Assembly (NCBI GenBank): GCA_945643635.1
Contig: CALZFC010000053.1
Span: 1 to 64,000 of the forward strand
Direction: 5' to 3'
DNA: 64,000 nt
Source: Allodiplogaster sudhausi
Lineage: Eukaryota > Nematoda > Chromadorea > Rhabditida > Diplogasteridae
The translations under genes were made by a program, and so were the position numbers. Shown here in pieces: positions 15,001 to 28,000 of the stretch. The first letter of the stretch is position 1; each line of letters starts with the position of its first letter. The notes beneath the pieces were generated by a model, which was not told where the DNA came from, ran no database searches, and saw only the letters and a list, made by a program, of their open reading frames with translations.

Positions 15001-18000
15001 CACCTGGAAAAATTTCAGCTTCCTACTACAAGAATGAAGAAAAAACCAGGCCAATAATCTGGTTAAATCAGAATTTCGTGTTCATCTTCTGAGTAGTCAA
15101 AATCGAAGCAAACAGTTTCCAATCGACATGTCTTATGGGCGTAAACACCTACTAATTTTTCGTAGAACAAGCCTATAATACATAAAGTTATTGTCCTCAA
15201 GTATAAAAATATTTTTTTGCTGATTTATAGCCTTCGGAATTTATGACCATCGGCTGCGTAGTCGTGGTCGTCAAAAATTTTGTTCAATCGACGTGAAATT
15301 TTGCATGGACAGTCCATAGGGGCCTAGAAACCACCTGGAAAAATTTCAGCTTCCTACTACAAGAATGAAGAAAAAACCAGGCCAATAATCTGGTTAAATC
15401 AGAATTTCGTGTTCATCTTCTGAGTAGTCAAAATCGAAGCAAACAGTTTCCAATCGACATGTCTTATGGGCGTAAACACCTACAATTTTTCGTAGAACAA
15501 GCCTATAATACATAAAGTTATTGTCCTCAAGTATAAAAATATTTTTTTGCTGATTTATAGCCTTCGGAATTTATGACCATCGGCTGCGTAGTCGTGGTCG
15601 TCAAAAATTTTGTTCAATCGACGTGAAATTTTGCATGGACAGTCCATAGGGGCCTAGAAACCACCTGGAAAAATTTCAGCTTCCTACTACAAGAATGAAG
15701 AAAAAACCAGGCCAATAATCTGGTTAAATCAGAATTTCGTGTTCATCTTCTGAGTAGTCAAAATCGAAGCAAACAGTTTCCAATCGACATGTCTTATGGG
15801 CGTAAACACCTACTAATTTTTCGTAGAACAAGCCTATAATACATAAAGTTATTGTCCTCAAGTATAAAAATATTTTTTTGCTGATTTATAGCCTTCGGAA
15901 TTTATGACCATCGGCTGCGTAGTCGTGGTCGTCAAAAATTTTGTTCAATCGACGTGAAATTTTGCATGGACAGTCCATAGGGGCCTAGAAACCACCTGGA
16001 AAAATTTCAGCTTCCTACTACAAGAATGAAGAAAAAACCAGGCCAATAATCTGGTTAAATCAGAATTTCGTGTTCATCTTCTGAGTAGTCAAAATCGAAG
16101 CAAACAGTTTCCAATCGACATGTCTTATGGGCGTAAACACCTACAATTTTTCGTAGAACAAGCCTATAATACATAAAGTTATTGTCCTCAAGTATAAAAA
16201 TATTTTTTTGCTGATTTATAGCCTTCGGAATTTATGACCATCGGCTGCGTAGTCGTGGTCGTCAAAAATTTTGTTCAATCGACGTGAAATTTTGCATGGA
16301 CAGTCCATAGGGGCCTAGAAACCACCTGGAAAAATTTCAGCTTCCTACTACAAGAATGAAGAAAAAACCAGGCCAATAATCTGGTTAAATCAGAATTTCG
16401 TGTTCATCTTCTGAGTAGTCAAAATCGAAGCAAACAGTTTCCAATCGACATGTCTTATGGGCGTAAACACCTACAAATTTTTCGTAGAACAAGCCTATAA
16501 TACATAAAGTTATTGTCCTCAAGTATAAAAATATTTTTTTGCTGATTTATAGCCTTCGGAATTTATGACCATCGGCTGCGTAGTCGTGGTCGTCAAAAAT
16601 TTTGTTCAATCGACGTGAAATTTTGCATGGACAGTCCATAGGGGCCTAGAAACCACCTGGAAAAATTTCAGCTTCCTACTACAAGAATGAAGAAAAAACC
16701 AGGCCAATAATCTGGTTAAATCAGAATTTCGTGTTCATCTTCTGAGTAGTCAAAATCGAAGCAAACAGTTTCCAATCGACATGTCTTATGGGCGTAAACA
16801 CCTACTAATTTTTCGTAGAACAAGCCTATAATACATAAAGTTATTGTCCTCAAGTATAAAAATATTTTTTTGCTGATTTATAGCCTTCGGAATTTATGAC
16901 CATCGGCTGCGTAGTCGTGGTCGTCAAAAATTTTGTTCAATCGACGTGAAATTTTGCATGGACAGTCCATAGGGGCCTAGAAACCACCTGGAAAAATTTC
17001 AGCTTCCTACTACAAGAATGAAGAAAAAACCAGGCCAATAATCTGGTTAAATCAGAATTTCGTGTTCATCTTCTGAGTAGTCAAAATCGAAGCAAACAGT
17101 TTCCAATCGACATGTCTTATGGGCGTAAACACCTACAATTTTTCGTAGAACAAGCCTATAATACATAAAGTTATTGTCCTCAAGTATAAAAATATTTTTT
17201 TGCTGATTTATAGCCTTCGGAATTTATGACCATCGGCTGCGTAGTCGTGGTCGTCAAAAATTTTGTTCAATCGACGTGAAATTTTGCATGGACAGTCCAT
17301 AGGGGCCTAGAAACCACCTGGAAAAATTTCAGCTTCCTACTACAAGAATGAAGAAAAAACCAGGCCAATAATCTGGTTAAATCAGAATTTCGTGTTCATC
17401 TTCTGAGTAGTCAAAATCGAAGCAAACAGTTTCCAATCGACATGTCTTATGGGCGTAAACACCTACTAATTTTTCGTAGAACAAGCCTATAATACATAAA
17501 GTTATTGTCCTCAAGTATAAAAATATTTTTTTGCTGATTTATAGCCTTCGGAATTTATGACCATCGGCTGCGTAGTCGTGGTCGTCAAAAATTTTGTTCA
17601 ATCGACGTGAAATTTTGCATGGACAGTCCATAGGGGCCTAGAAACCACCTGGAAAAATTTCAGCTTCCTACTACAAGAATGAAGAAAAAACCAGGCCAAT
17701 AATCTGGTTAAATCAGAATTTCGTGTTCATCTTCTGAGTAGTCAAAATCGAAGCAAACAGTTTCCAATCGACATGTCTTATGGGCGTAAACACCTACACA
17801 TTTTTCGTAGAACAAGCCTATAATACATAAAGTTATTGTCCTCAAGTATAAAAATATTTTTTTGCTGATTTATAGCCTTCGGAATTTATGACCATCGGCT
17901 GCGTAGTCGTGGTCGTCAAAAATTTTGTTCAATCGACGTGAAATTTTGCATGGACAGTCCATAGGGGCCTAGAAACCACCTGGAAAAATTTCAGCTTCCT

Positions 18001-18868
18001 ACTACAAGAATGAAGAAAAAACCAGGCCAATAATCTGGTTAAATCAGAATTTCGTGTTCATCTTCTGAGTAGTCAAAATCGAAGCAAACAGTTTCCAATC
18101 GACATGTCTTATGGGCGTAAACACCTACAATTTTTCGTAGAACAAGCCTATAATACATAAAGTTATTGTCCTCAAGTATAAAAATATTTTTTTGCTGATT
18201 TATAGCCTTCGGAATTTATGACCATCGGCTGCGTAGTCGTGGTCGTCAAAAATTTTGTTCAATCGACGTGAAATTTTGCATGGACAGTCCATAGGGGCCT
18301 AGAAACCACCTGGAAAAATTTCAGCTTCCTACTACAAGAATGAAGAAAAAACCAGGCCAATAATCTGGTTAAATCAGAATTTCGTGTTCATCTTCTGAGT
18401 AGTCAAAATCGAAGCAAACAGTTTCCAATCGACATGTCTTATGGGCGTAAACACCTACAATTTTTCGTAGAACAAGCCTATAATACATAAAGTTATTGTC
18501 CTCAAGTATAAAAATATTTTTTTGCTGATTTATAGCCTTCGGAATTTATGACCATCGGCTGCGTAGTCGTGGTCGTCAAAAATTTTGTTCAATCGACGTG
18601 AAATTTTGCATGGACAGTCCATAGGGGCCTAGAAACCACCTGGAAAAATTTCAGCTTCCTACTACAAGAATGAAGAAAAAACCAGGCCAATAATCTGGTT
18701 AAATCAGAATTTCGTGTTCATCTTCTGAGTAGTCAAAATCGAAGCAAACAGTTTCCAATCGACATGTCTTATGGGCGTAAACACCTACTAATTTTTCGTA
18801 GAACAAGCCTATAATACATAAAGTTATTGTCCTCAAGTATAAAAATATTTTTTTGCTGATTTATAGCC

Positions 18869-21516
18869 TTCGGAATTTATGACCATCGGCTGCGTAGTCG
18901 TGGTCGTCAAAAATTTTGTTCAATCGACGTGAAATTTTGCATGGACAGTCCATAGGGGCCTAGAAACCACCTGGAAAAATTTCAGCTTCCTACTACAAGA
19001 ATGAAGAAAAAACCAGGCCAATAATCTGGTTAAATCAGAATTTCGTGTTCATCTTCTGAGTAGTCAAAATCGAAGCAAACAGTTTCCAATCGACATGTCT
19101 TATGGGCGTAAACACCTACACATTTTTCGTAGAACAAGCCTATAATACATAAAGTTATTGTCCTCAAGTATAAAAATATTTTTTTGCTGATTTATAGCCT
19201 TCGGAATTTATGACCATCGGCTGCGTAGTCGTGGTCGTCAAAAATTTTGTTCAATCGACGTGAAATTTTGCATGGACAGTCCATAGGGGCCTAGAAACCA
19301 CCTGGAAAAATTTCAGCTTCCTACTACAAGAATGAAGAAAAAACCAGGCCAATAATCTGGTTAAATCAGAATTTCGTGTTCATCTTCTGAGTAGTCAAAA
19401 TCGAAGCAAACAGTTTCCAATCGACATGTCTTATGGGCGTAAACACCTACACATTTTTCGTAGAACAAGCCTATAATACATAAAGTTATTGTCCTCAAGT
19501 ATAAAAATATTTTTTTGCTGATTTATAGCCTTCGGAATTTATGACCATCGGCTGCGTAGTCGTGGTCGTCAAAAATTTTGTTCAATCGACGTGAAATTTT
19601 GCATGGACAGTCCATAGGGGCCTAGAAACCACCTGGAAAAATTTCAGCTTCCTACTACAAGAATGAAGAAAAAACCAGGCCAATAATCTGGTTAAATCAG
19701 AATTTCGTGTTCATCTTCTGAGTAGTCAAAATCGAAGCAAACAGTTTCCAATCGACATGTCTTATGGGCGTAAACACCTACACATTTTTCGTAGAACAAG
19801 CCTATAATACATAAAGTTATTGTCCTCAAGTATAAAAATATTTTTTTGCTGATTTATAGCCTTCGGAATTTATGACCATCGGCTGCGTAGTCGTGGTCGT
19901 CAAAAATTTTGTTCAATCGACGTGAAATTTTGCATGGACAGTCCATAGGGGCCTAGAAACCACCTGGAAAAATTTCAGCTTCCTACTACAAGAATGAAGA
20001 AAAAACCAGGCCAATAATCTGGTTAAATCAGAATTTCGTGTTCATCTTCTGAGTAGTCAAAATCGAAGCAAACAGTTTCCAATCGACATGTCTTATGGGC
20101 GTAAACACCTACACATTTTTCGTAGAACAAGCCTATAATACATAAAGTTATTGTCCTCAAGTATAAAAATATTTTTTTGCTGATTTATAGCCTTCGGAAT
20201 TTATGACCATCGGCTGCGTAGTCGTGGTCGTCAAAAATTTTGTTCAATCGACGTGAAATTTTGCATGGACAGTCCATAGGGGCCTAGAAACCACCTGGAA
20301 AAATTTCAGCTTCCTACTACAAGAATGAAGAAAAAACCAGGCCAATAATCTGGTTAAATCAGAATTTCGTGTTCATCTTCTGAGTAGTCAAAATCGAAGC
20401 AAACAGTTTCCAATCGACATGTCTTATGGGCGTAAACACCTACACATTTTTCGTAGAACAAGCCTATAATACATAAAGTTATTGTCCTCAAGTATAAAAA
20501 TATTTTTTTGCTGATTTATAGCCTTCGGAATTTATGACCATCGGCTGCGTAGTCGTGGTCGTCAAAAATTTTGTTCAATCGACGTGAAATTTTGCATGGA
20601 CAGTCCATAGGGGCCTAGAAACCACCTGGAAAAATTTCAGCTTCCTACTACAAGAATGAAGAAAAAACCAGGCCAATAATCTGGTTAAATCAGAATTTCG
20701 TGTTCATCTTCTGAGTAGTCAAAATCGAAGCAAACAGTTTCCAATCGACATGTCTTATGGGCGTAAACACCTACACATTTTTCGTAGAACAAGCCTATAA
20801 TACATAAAGTTATTGTCCTCAAGTATAAAAATATTTTTTTGCTGATTTATAGCCTTCGGAATTTATGACCATCGGCTGCGTAGTCGTGGTCGTCAAAAAT
20901 TTTGTTCAATCGACGTGAAATTTTGCATGGACAGTCCATAGGGGCCTAGAAACCACCAGGAAAAATTTCAGCTTCCTACTACAAGAATGAAGAAAAAACC
21001 AGGCCAATAATCTGGTTAAATCAGAATTTCGTGTTCATCTTCTGAGTAGTCAAAATCGAAGCAAACAGTTTCCAATCGACATGTCTTATGGGCGTAAACA
21101 CCTACACATTTTTCGTAGAACAAGCCTATAATACATAAAGTTATTGTCCTCAAGTATAAAAATATTTTTTTGCTGATTTATAGCCTTCGGAATTTATGAC
21201 CATCGGCTGCGTAGTCGTGGTCGTCAAAAATTTTGTTCAATCGACGTGAAATTTTGCATGGACAGTCCATAGGGGCCTAGAAACCACCTGGAAAAATTTC
21301 AGCTTCCTACTACAAGAATGAAGAAAAAACCAGGCCAATAATCTGGTTAAATCAGAATTTCGTGTTCATCTTCTGAGTAGTCAAAATCGAAGCAAACAGT
21401 TTCCAATCGACATGTCTTATGGGCGTAAACACCTACACATTTTTCGTAGAACAAGCCTATAATACATAAAGTTATTGTCCTCAAGTATAAAAATATTTTT
21501 TTGCTGATTTATAGCC
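18869..21516 (+). repeat. Homogenised block of eight family A monomers with the cacctacaca variant
   Basis: Eight consecutive 331-bp monomers all carry cacctacacattttt at the main variable site, near 19116, 19447, 19778, 20109, 20440, 20771, 21102 and 21433. Elsewhere this variant is rare: one isolated copy is near 17794, and a deleted monomer carries it near 24549. The exact 331-bp spacing and contiguity suggest one recent amplification or conversion event. Confidence 0.85.
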
Positions 21517-21847
21517 TTCGGAATTTATGACCATCGGCTGCGTAGTCGTGGTCGTCAAAAATTTTGTTCAATCGACGTGAAATTTTGCATGGACAGTCCA
21601 TAGGGGCCTAGAAACCACCTGGAAAAATTTCAGCTTCCTACTACAAGAATGAAGAAAAAACCAGGCCAATAATCTGGTTAAATCAGAATTTCGTGTTCAT
21701 CTTCTGAGTAGTCAAAATCGAAGCAAACAGTTTCCAATCGACATGTCTTATGGGCGTAAACACCTACAAATTTTTCGTAGAACAAGCCTATAATACATAA
21801 AGTTATTGTCCTCAAGTATAAAAATATTTTTTTGCTGATTTATAGCC

Positions 21848-24631
21848 TTCGGAATTTATGACCATCGGCTGCGTAGTCGTGGTCGTCAAAAATTTTGTTC
21901 AATCGACGTGAAATTTTGCATGGACAGTCCATAGGGGCCTAGAAACCACCTGGAAAAATTTCAGCTTCCTACTACAAGAATGAAGAAAAAACCAGGCCAA
22001 TAATCTGGTTAAATCAGAATTTCGTGTTCATCTTCTGAGTAGTCAAAGTAAACACCTACAAATTTTTCGTAGAACAAGCCTATAATACATAAAGTTATTG
22101 TCCTCAAGTATAAAAATATTTTTTTGCTGATTTATAGCCTTCGGAATTTATGACCATCGGCTGCGTAGTCGTGGTCGTCAAAAATTTTGTTCAATCGACG
22201 TGAAATTTTGCATGGACAGTCCATAGGGGCCTAGAAACCACCTGGAAAAATTTCAGCTTCCTACTACAAGAATGAAGAAAAAACCAGGCCAATAATCTGG
22301 TTAAATCAGAATTTCGTGTTCATCTTCTGAGTAGTCAAAATCGAAGCAAACAGTTTCCAATCGACATGTCTTATGGGCGTAAACACCTACTAATTTTTCG
22401 TAGAACAAGCCTATAATACATAAAGTTATTGTCCTCAAGTATAAAAATATTTTTTTGCTGATTTATAGCCTTCGGAATTTATGACCATCGGCTGCGTAGT
22501 CGTGGTCGTCAAAAATTTTGTTCAATCGACGTGAAATTTTGCATGGACAGTCCATAGGGGCCTAGAAACCACCTGGAAAAATTTCAGCTTCCTACTACAA
22601 GAATGAAGAAAAAACCAGGCCAATAATCTGGTTAAATCAGAATTTCGTGTTCATCTTCTGAGTAGTCAAAATCGAAGCAAACAGTTTCCAATCGACATGT
22701 CTTATGGGCGTAAACACCTACTAATTTTTCGTAGAACAAGCCTATAATACATAAAGTTATTGTCCTCAAGTATAAAAATATTTTTTTGCTGATTTATAGC
22801 CTTCGGATTTTATGACCATCGGCTGCGTAGTCGTGGTCGTCAAAAATTTTGTTCAATCGACGTGAAATTTTGCATGGACAGTCCATAGGGGCCTAGAAAC
22901 CACCTGGAAAAATTTCAGCTTCCTACTACAAGAATGAAGAAAAAACCAGGCCAATAATCTGGTTAAATCAGAATTTCGTGTTCATCTTCTGAGTAGTCAA
23001 AGTAAACACCTACAAATTTTTCGTAGAACAAGCCTATAATACATAAAGTTATTGTCCTCAAGTATAAAAATATTTTTTTGCTGATTTATAGCCTTCGGAA
23101 TTTATGACCATCGGCTGCGTAGTCGTGGTCGTCAAAAATTTTGTTCAATCGACGTGAAATTTTGCATGGACAGTCCATAGGGGCCTAGAAACCACCTGGA
23201 AAAATTTCAGCTTCCTACTACAAGAATGAAGAAAAAACCAGGCCAATAATCTGGTTAAATCAGAATTTCGTGTTCATCTTCTGAGTAGTCAAAATCGAAG
23301 CAAACAGTTTCCAATCGACATGTCTTATGGGCGTAAACACCTACACAATTTTCGTAGAACAAGCCTATAATACATAAAGTTATTGTCCTCAAGTATAAAA
23401 ATATTTTTTTGCTGATTTATAGCCTTCGGAATTTATGACCATCGGCTGCGTAGTCGTGGTCGTCAAAAATTTTGTTCAATCGACGTGAAATTTTGCATGG
23501 ACAGTCCATAGGGGCCTAGAAACCACCTGGAAAAATTTCAGCTTCCTACTACAAGAATGAAGAAAAAACCAGGCCAATAATCTGGTTAAATCAGAATTTC
23601 GTGTTCATCTTCTGAGTAGTCAAAGTAAACACCTACAAATTTTTCGTAGAACAAGCCTATAATACATAAAGTTATTGTCCTCAAGTATAAAAATATTTTT
23701 TTGCTGATTTATAGCCTTCGGAATTTATGACCATCGGCTGCGTAGTCGTGGTCGTCAAAAATTTTGTTCAATCGACGTGAAATTTTGCATGGACAGTCCA
23801 TAGGGGCCTAGAAACCACCTGGAAAAATTTCAGCTTCCTACTACAAGAATGAAGAAAAAACCAGGCCAATAATCTGGTTAAATCAGAATTTCGTGTTCAT
23901 CTTCTGAGTAGTCAAAATCGAAGCAAACAGTTTCCAATCGACATGTCTTATGGGCGTAAACACCTACACAATTTTCGTAGAACAAGCCTATAATACATAA
24001 AGTTATTGTCCTCAAGTATAAAAATATTTTTTTGCTGATTTATAGCCTTCGGAATTTATGACCATCGGCTGCGTAGTCGTGGTCGTCAAAAATTTTGTTC
24101 AATCGACGTGAAATTTTGCATGGACAGTCCATAGGGGCCTAGAAACCACCTGGAAAAATTTCAGCTTCCTACTACAAGAATGAAGAAAAAACCAGGCCAA
24201 TAATCTGGTTAAATCAGAATTTCGTGTTCATCTTCTGAGTAGTCAAAGTAAACACCTACAAATTTTTCGTAGAACAAGCCTATAATACATAAAGTTATTG
24301 TCCTCAAGTATAAAAATATTTTTTTGCTGATTTATAGCCTTCGGAATTTATGACCATCGGCTGCGTAGTCGTGGTCGTCAAAAATTTTGTTCAATCGACG
24401 TGAAATTTTGCATGGACAGTCCATAGGGGCCTAGAAACCACCTGGAAAAATTTCAGCTTCCTACTACAAGAATGAAGAAAAAACCAGGCCAATAATCTGG
24501 TTAAATCAGAATTTCGTGTTCATCTTCTGAGTAGTCAAAGTAAACACCTACACATTTTTCGTAGAACAAGCCTATAATACATAAAGTTATTGTCCTCAAG
24601 TATAAAAATATTTTTTTGCTGATTTATAGCC
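21848..24631 (+). repeat. Family A zone with 39-bp-deleted (292-bp) monomers and a 623-bp dimer
   Basis: Five monomers have the same 39-bp deletion, turning gtcaaaatcgaag...atgggcgtaaac into gtcaaagtaaac. Junctions are at 22047/22048, 23001/23002, 23624/23625, 24247/24248 and 24539/24540. Monomer starts are 21848 (deleted), 22140, 22471, 22802 (deleted), 23094, 23425 (deleted), 23717, 24048 (deleted) and 24340 (deleted). Full plus deleted units at 23094-23716 and 23717-24339 form a 623-bp dimer repeated twice. Its full members share cacctacacaattttcg. The identical junction implies one deletion spread by unequal exchange. Confidence 0.93.
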
Positions 24632-25063
24632 TTCGGAATTTATGACCATCGGCTGCGTAGTCTTGGTCGTCAAAACTTTTGTTCAATCGACGTGAAATTT
24701 TGCATGGACAGTCCATAGGGGCCTAGAAACCACCTGGAAAAATTTCAGCTTCCTACTACAAGAATTAAGAAAAAACCAGGCCAATAATCTGGTTAAATCA
24801 GAATTTCGTGTTCATCTTCTGGCCTAGAATCCACCAGGAAAAATTTCAGATTCCTACTACAAGAATGAAGCCGAAACGAGGCCAATAACCTTTTTAAAAC
24901 AGAATTTCATGTTCATCTTCTGAGTAGGCAAAAGCGAATTAAACTATTTTAAATCGGCATGTATTGTGTAGGTAAATGATTACTAATTTTGCGAAGAACA
25001 AGCCTATAAAACATAAAGTCATTGTACTCAAATATAAAATGTTTATTTTGCTGATTTATAGCC
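24632..25063 (+). repeat. Composite A/B junction monomer (432 bp)
   Basis: The last family A monomer begins at 24632 and has private changes (tcttggtcg, aaaactttt, gaattaag). At about 24821, inside cttctg, it switches to family B sequence ggcctagaatccacc. The A side stops at monomer offset ~190 and the B side resumes at offset ~89. About 101 bp of monomer is thus present twice, and the unit is 432 bp instead of 331. Orientation does not change. Confidence 0.92.
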
Positions 25064-28000
25064 TTCGGAATTTATGACCATCAGCGGCGTTGTCGAGGTC
25101 GTCAAAAATTTTGTTCAATCGACGTGAAATTTTGTATGGACAGTCGATAGGGGCCTAGAATCCACAAGGAAAAATTTCAGAATCCTACTACAAGAATGAA
25201 GCCGAAACGAGGCCAATAACCTTTTAAAATCAGAATTTCATGTTCATCTTCTGAGTAGCCAAAAGCGAATTAAACTATTTTAAATCGGCATGTATTGTGT
25301 AGGTAAATGATTACTAATTTTGCGAAGAACAAGCCTATAAAACATAAAGTCATTGTACTCAAATATAAAATGTTTATTTTGCTGATTTATAGCCTTCGGA
25401 ATTTATGACCATCAGCGGCGTTGTCGAGGTCGTCAAAAATTTTGTTCAATCGACGTGAAATTTTGTATGGACAGTCGATAGGGGCCTAGAATCCACCAGG
25501 AAAAATTTCAGAATCCTACTACAAGAATGAAGCCGAAACGAGGCCAATAACCTTTTTAAATCAGAATTTCATGTTCATCTTCTGAGTAGCCAAAAGCGAA
25601 TTAAACTATTTTAAATCGGCATGTATTGTGTAGGTAAATGATTACTAATTTTGCGAAGAACAAGCCTATAAAACATAAAGTCATTGTACTCAAATATAAA
25701 ATGTTTATTTTGCTGATTTATAGCCTTCGGAATTTATGACCATCAGCGGCGTTGTCGAGGTCGTCAAAAATTTTGTTCAATCGACGTGAAATTTTGTATG
25801 GACAGTCGATAGGGGCCTAGAATCCACCAGGAAAAATTTCAGAATCCTACTACAAGAATGAAGCCGAAACGAGGCCAATAACCTTTTTAAATCAGAATTT
25901 CATGTTCATCTTCTGAGTAGCCAAAAGCGAATTAAACTATTTTAAATCGGCATGTATTGTGTAGGTAAATGATTACTAATTTTGCGAAGAACAAGCCTAT
26001 AAAACATAAAGTCATTGTACTCAAATATAAAATGTATATTTTGCTGATTTATAGCCTTCGGAATTTATGACCATCAGCGGCGTTGTCGAGGTCGTCAAAA
26101 ATTTTGTACAATCGACGTGAAATTTTGTATGGACAGTCGATAGGGGCCTAGAATCCACCAGGAAAAATTTCAGATTCCTACTACAAGAATGAAGCCGAAA
26201 CGAGGCCAATAACCTTTTTAAATCAGAATTTCATGTTCATCTTCTGAGTAGGCAAAAGCGAATTAAACTATTTTAAATCGTCATGTATTGTGTAGGTAAA
26301 TGATTACTAATTTTGCGAAGAACAAGCCTATAAAACATAAAGTCATTGTACTCAAATATAAAATGTTTATTTTGCTGATTTATAGCCTTCGGAATTTATG
26401 ACCATCAGCGGCGTTGTCGAGGTCGTCAAAAATTTTGTTCAATCGACGTGAAATTTTGTATGGACAGTCGATAGGGGCCTAGAATCCACCAGGAAAAATT
26501 TCAGAATCCTACTACAAGAATGAAGCCGAAACGAGGCCAATAACCTTTTTAAATCAGAATTTCATGTTCATCTTCTGAGTAGGCAAAAGCGAATTAAACT
26601 ATTTTAAATCGGCATGTATTGTGTAGGTAAATGATTACTAATTTTGCGAAGAACAAGCCTATAAAACATAAAGTCATTGTACTCAAATATAAAATGTTTA
26701 TTTTGCTGATTTATAGCCTTCGGAATTTATGACCATCAGCGGCGTTGTCGAGGTCGTCAAAAATTTTGTTCAATCGACGTGAAATTTTGTATGGACAGTC
26801 GATAGGGGCCTAGAATCCACCAGGAAAAATTTCAGAATCCTACTACAAGAATGAAGCCGAAACGAGGCCAATAACCTTTTTAAATCAGAATTTCATGTTC
26901 ATCTTCTGAGTAGGCAAAAGCGAATTAAACTATTTTAAATCGGCATGTATTGTGTAGGTAAATGATTACTAATTTTGCGAAGAACAAGCCTATAAAACAT
27001 AAAGTCATTGTACTCAAATATAAAATGTTTATTTTGCTGATTTATAGCCTTCGGAATTTATGACCATCAGCGGCGTTGTCGAGGTCGTCAAAAATTTTGT
27101 TCAATCGACGTGAAATTTTGTATGGACAGTCGATAGGGGCCTAGAATCCACCAGGAAAAATTCAGAATTATACTACAAGAATGAAGCCGAAACGAGGCCA
27201 ATAACCTTTTTAAATCAGAATTTCATGTTCATCTTCTGAGTAGGCAAAAGCGAATTAAACTATTTTAAATCGTCATGTATTGTGTAGGCAAATGATTACT
27301 AATTTTGCGAAGAACAAGCCTATAAAACATAAAGTCATTGTACTCAAATATAAAATGTTTATTTTGCTGATTTATAGCCTTCGGAATTTATGACCATCAG
27401 CGGCGTTGTCGAGGTCGTCAAAAATTTTGTTCAATCGACGTGAAATTTTGTATGGACAGTCGATAGGGGCCTAGAATCCACCAGGAAAAATTTCAGAATC
27501 CTACTACAAGAATGAAGCCGAAACGAGGCCAATAACCTTTTTAAATCAGAATTTCATGTTCATCTTCTGAGTAGCCAAAAGCGAATTAAACTATTTTAAA
27601 TCGGCATGTATTGTGTAGGTAAATGATTACTAATTTTGCGAAGAACAAGCCTATAAAACATAAAGTCATTGTACTCAAATATAAAATGTTTATTTTGCTG
27701 ATTTATAGCCTTCGGAATTTATGACCATCAGCGGCGTTGTCGAGGTCGTCAAAAATTTTGTTCAATCGACGTGAAATTTTGTATGGACAGTCGATAGGGG
27801 CCTAGAATCCACCAGGAAAAATTTCAGATTCCTACTACAAGAATGAAGCCGAAACGAGGCCAATAACCTTTTTAAATCAGAATTTCATGTTCATCTTCTG
27901 AGTAGGCAAAAGCGAATTAAACTATTTTAAATCGGCATGTATTGTGTAGGTAAATGATTACTAATTTTGCGAAGAACAAGCCTATAAAACATAAAGTCAT

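Larger units (their letters stand above)
1..24821 (+). repeat. Satellite family A, ~331-bp monomer, about 75 tandem copies
   Basis: Head-to-tail array of a monomer taken to begin at ttcggaattta. Successive starts lie at 1341, 1672, 2003 and 2334, so the period is 331 bp, with 330-bp variants. Family A is marked by gaccatcggctgcgtagtcg, cagtccatagg, aaccaggccaataatctgg and caatcgacatgtcttatggg. Copies are almost identical. Most variation is at one site after cacctac (taattttt, aaattttt, aattttt, cattttt). All frames are blocked by stops, so it is noncoding. The array starts at base 1 and probably continues leftwards. I recognise no named satellite. Confidence 0.97.

Noticed and set aside
26021..26209. 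62-codon minus-strand open frame inside the satellite
   Set aside because: It arises from point changes in one B monomer and reads plain monomer sequence; neighbouring copies do not keep it open, and it has no motif.
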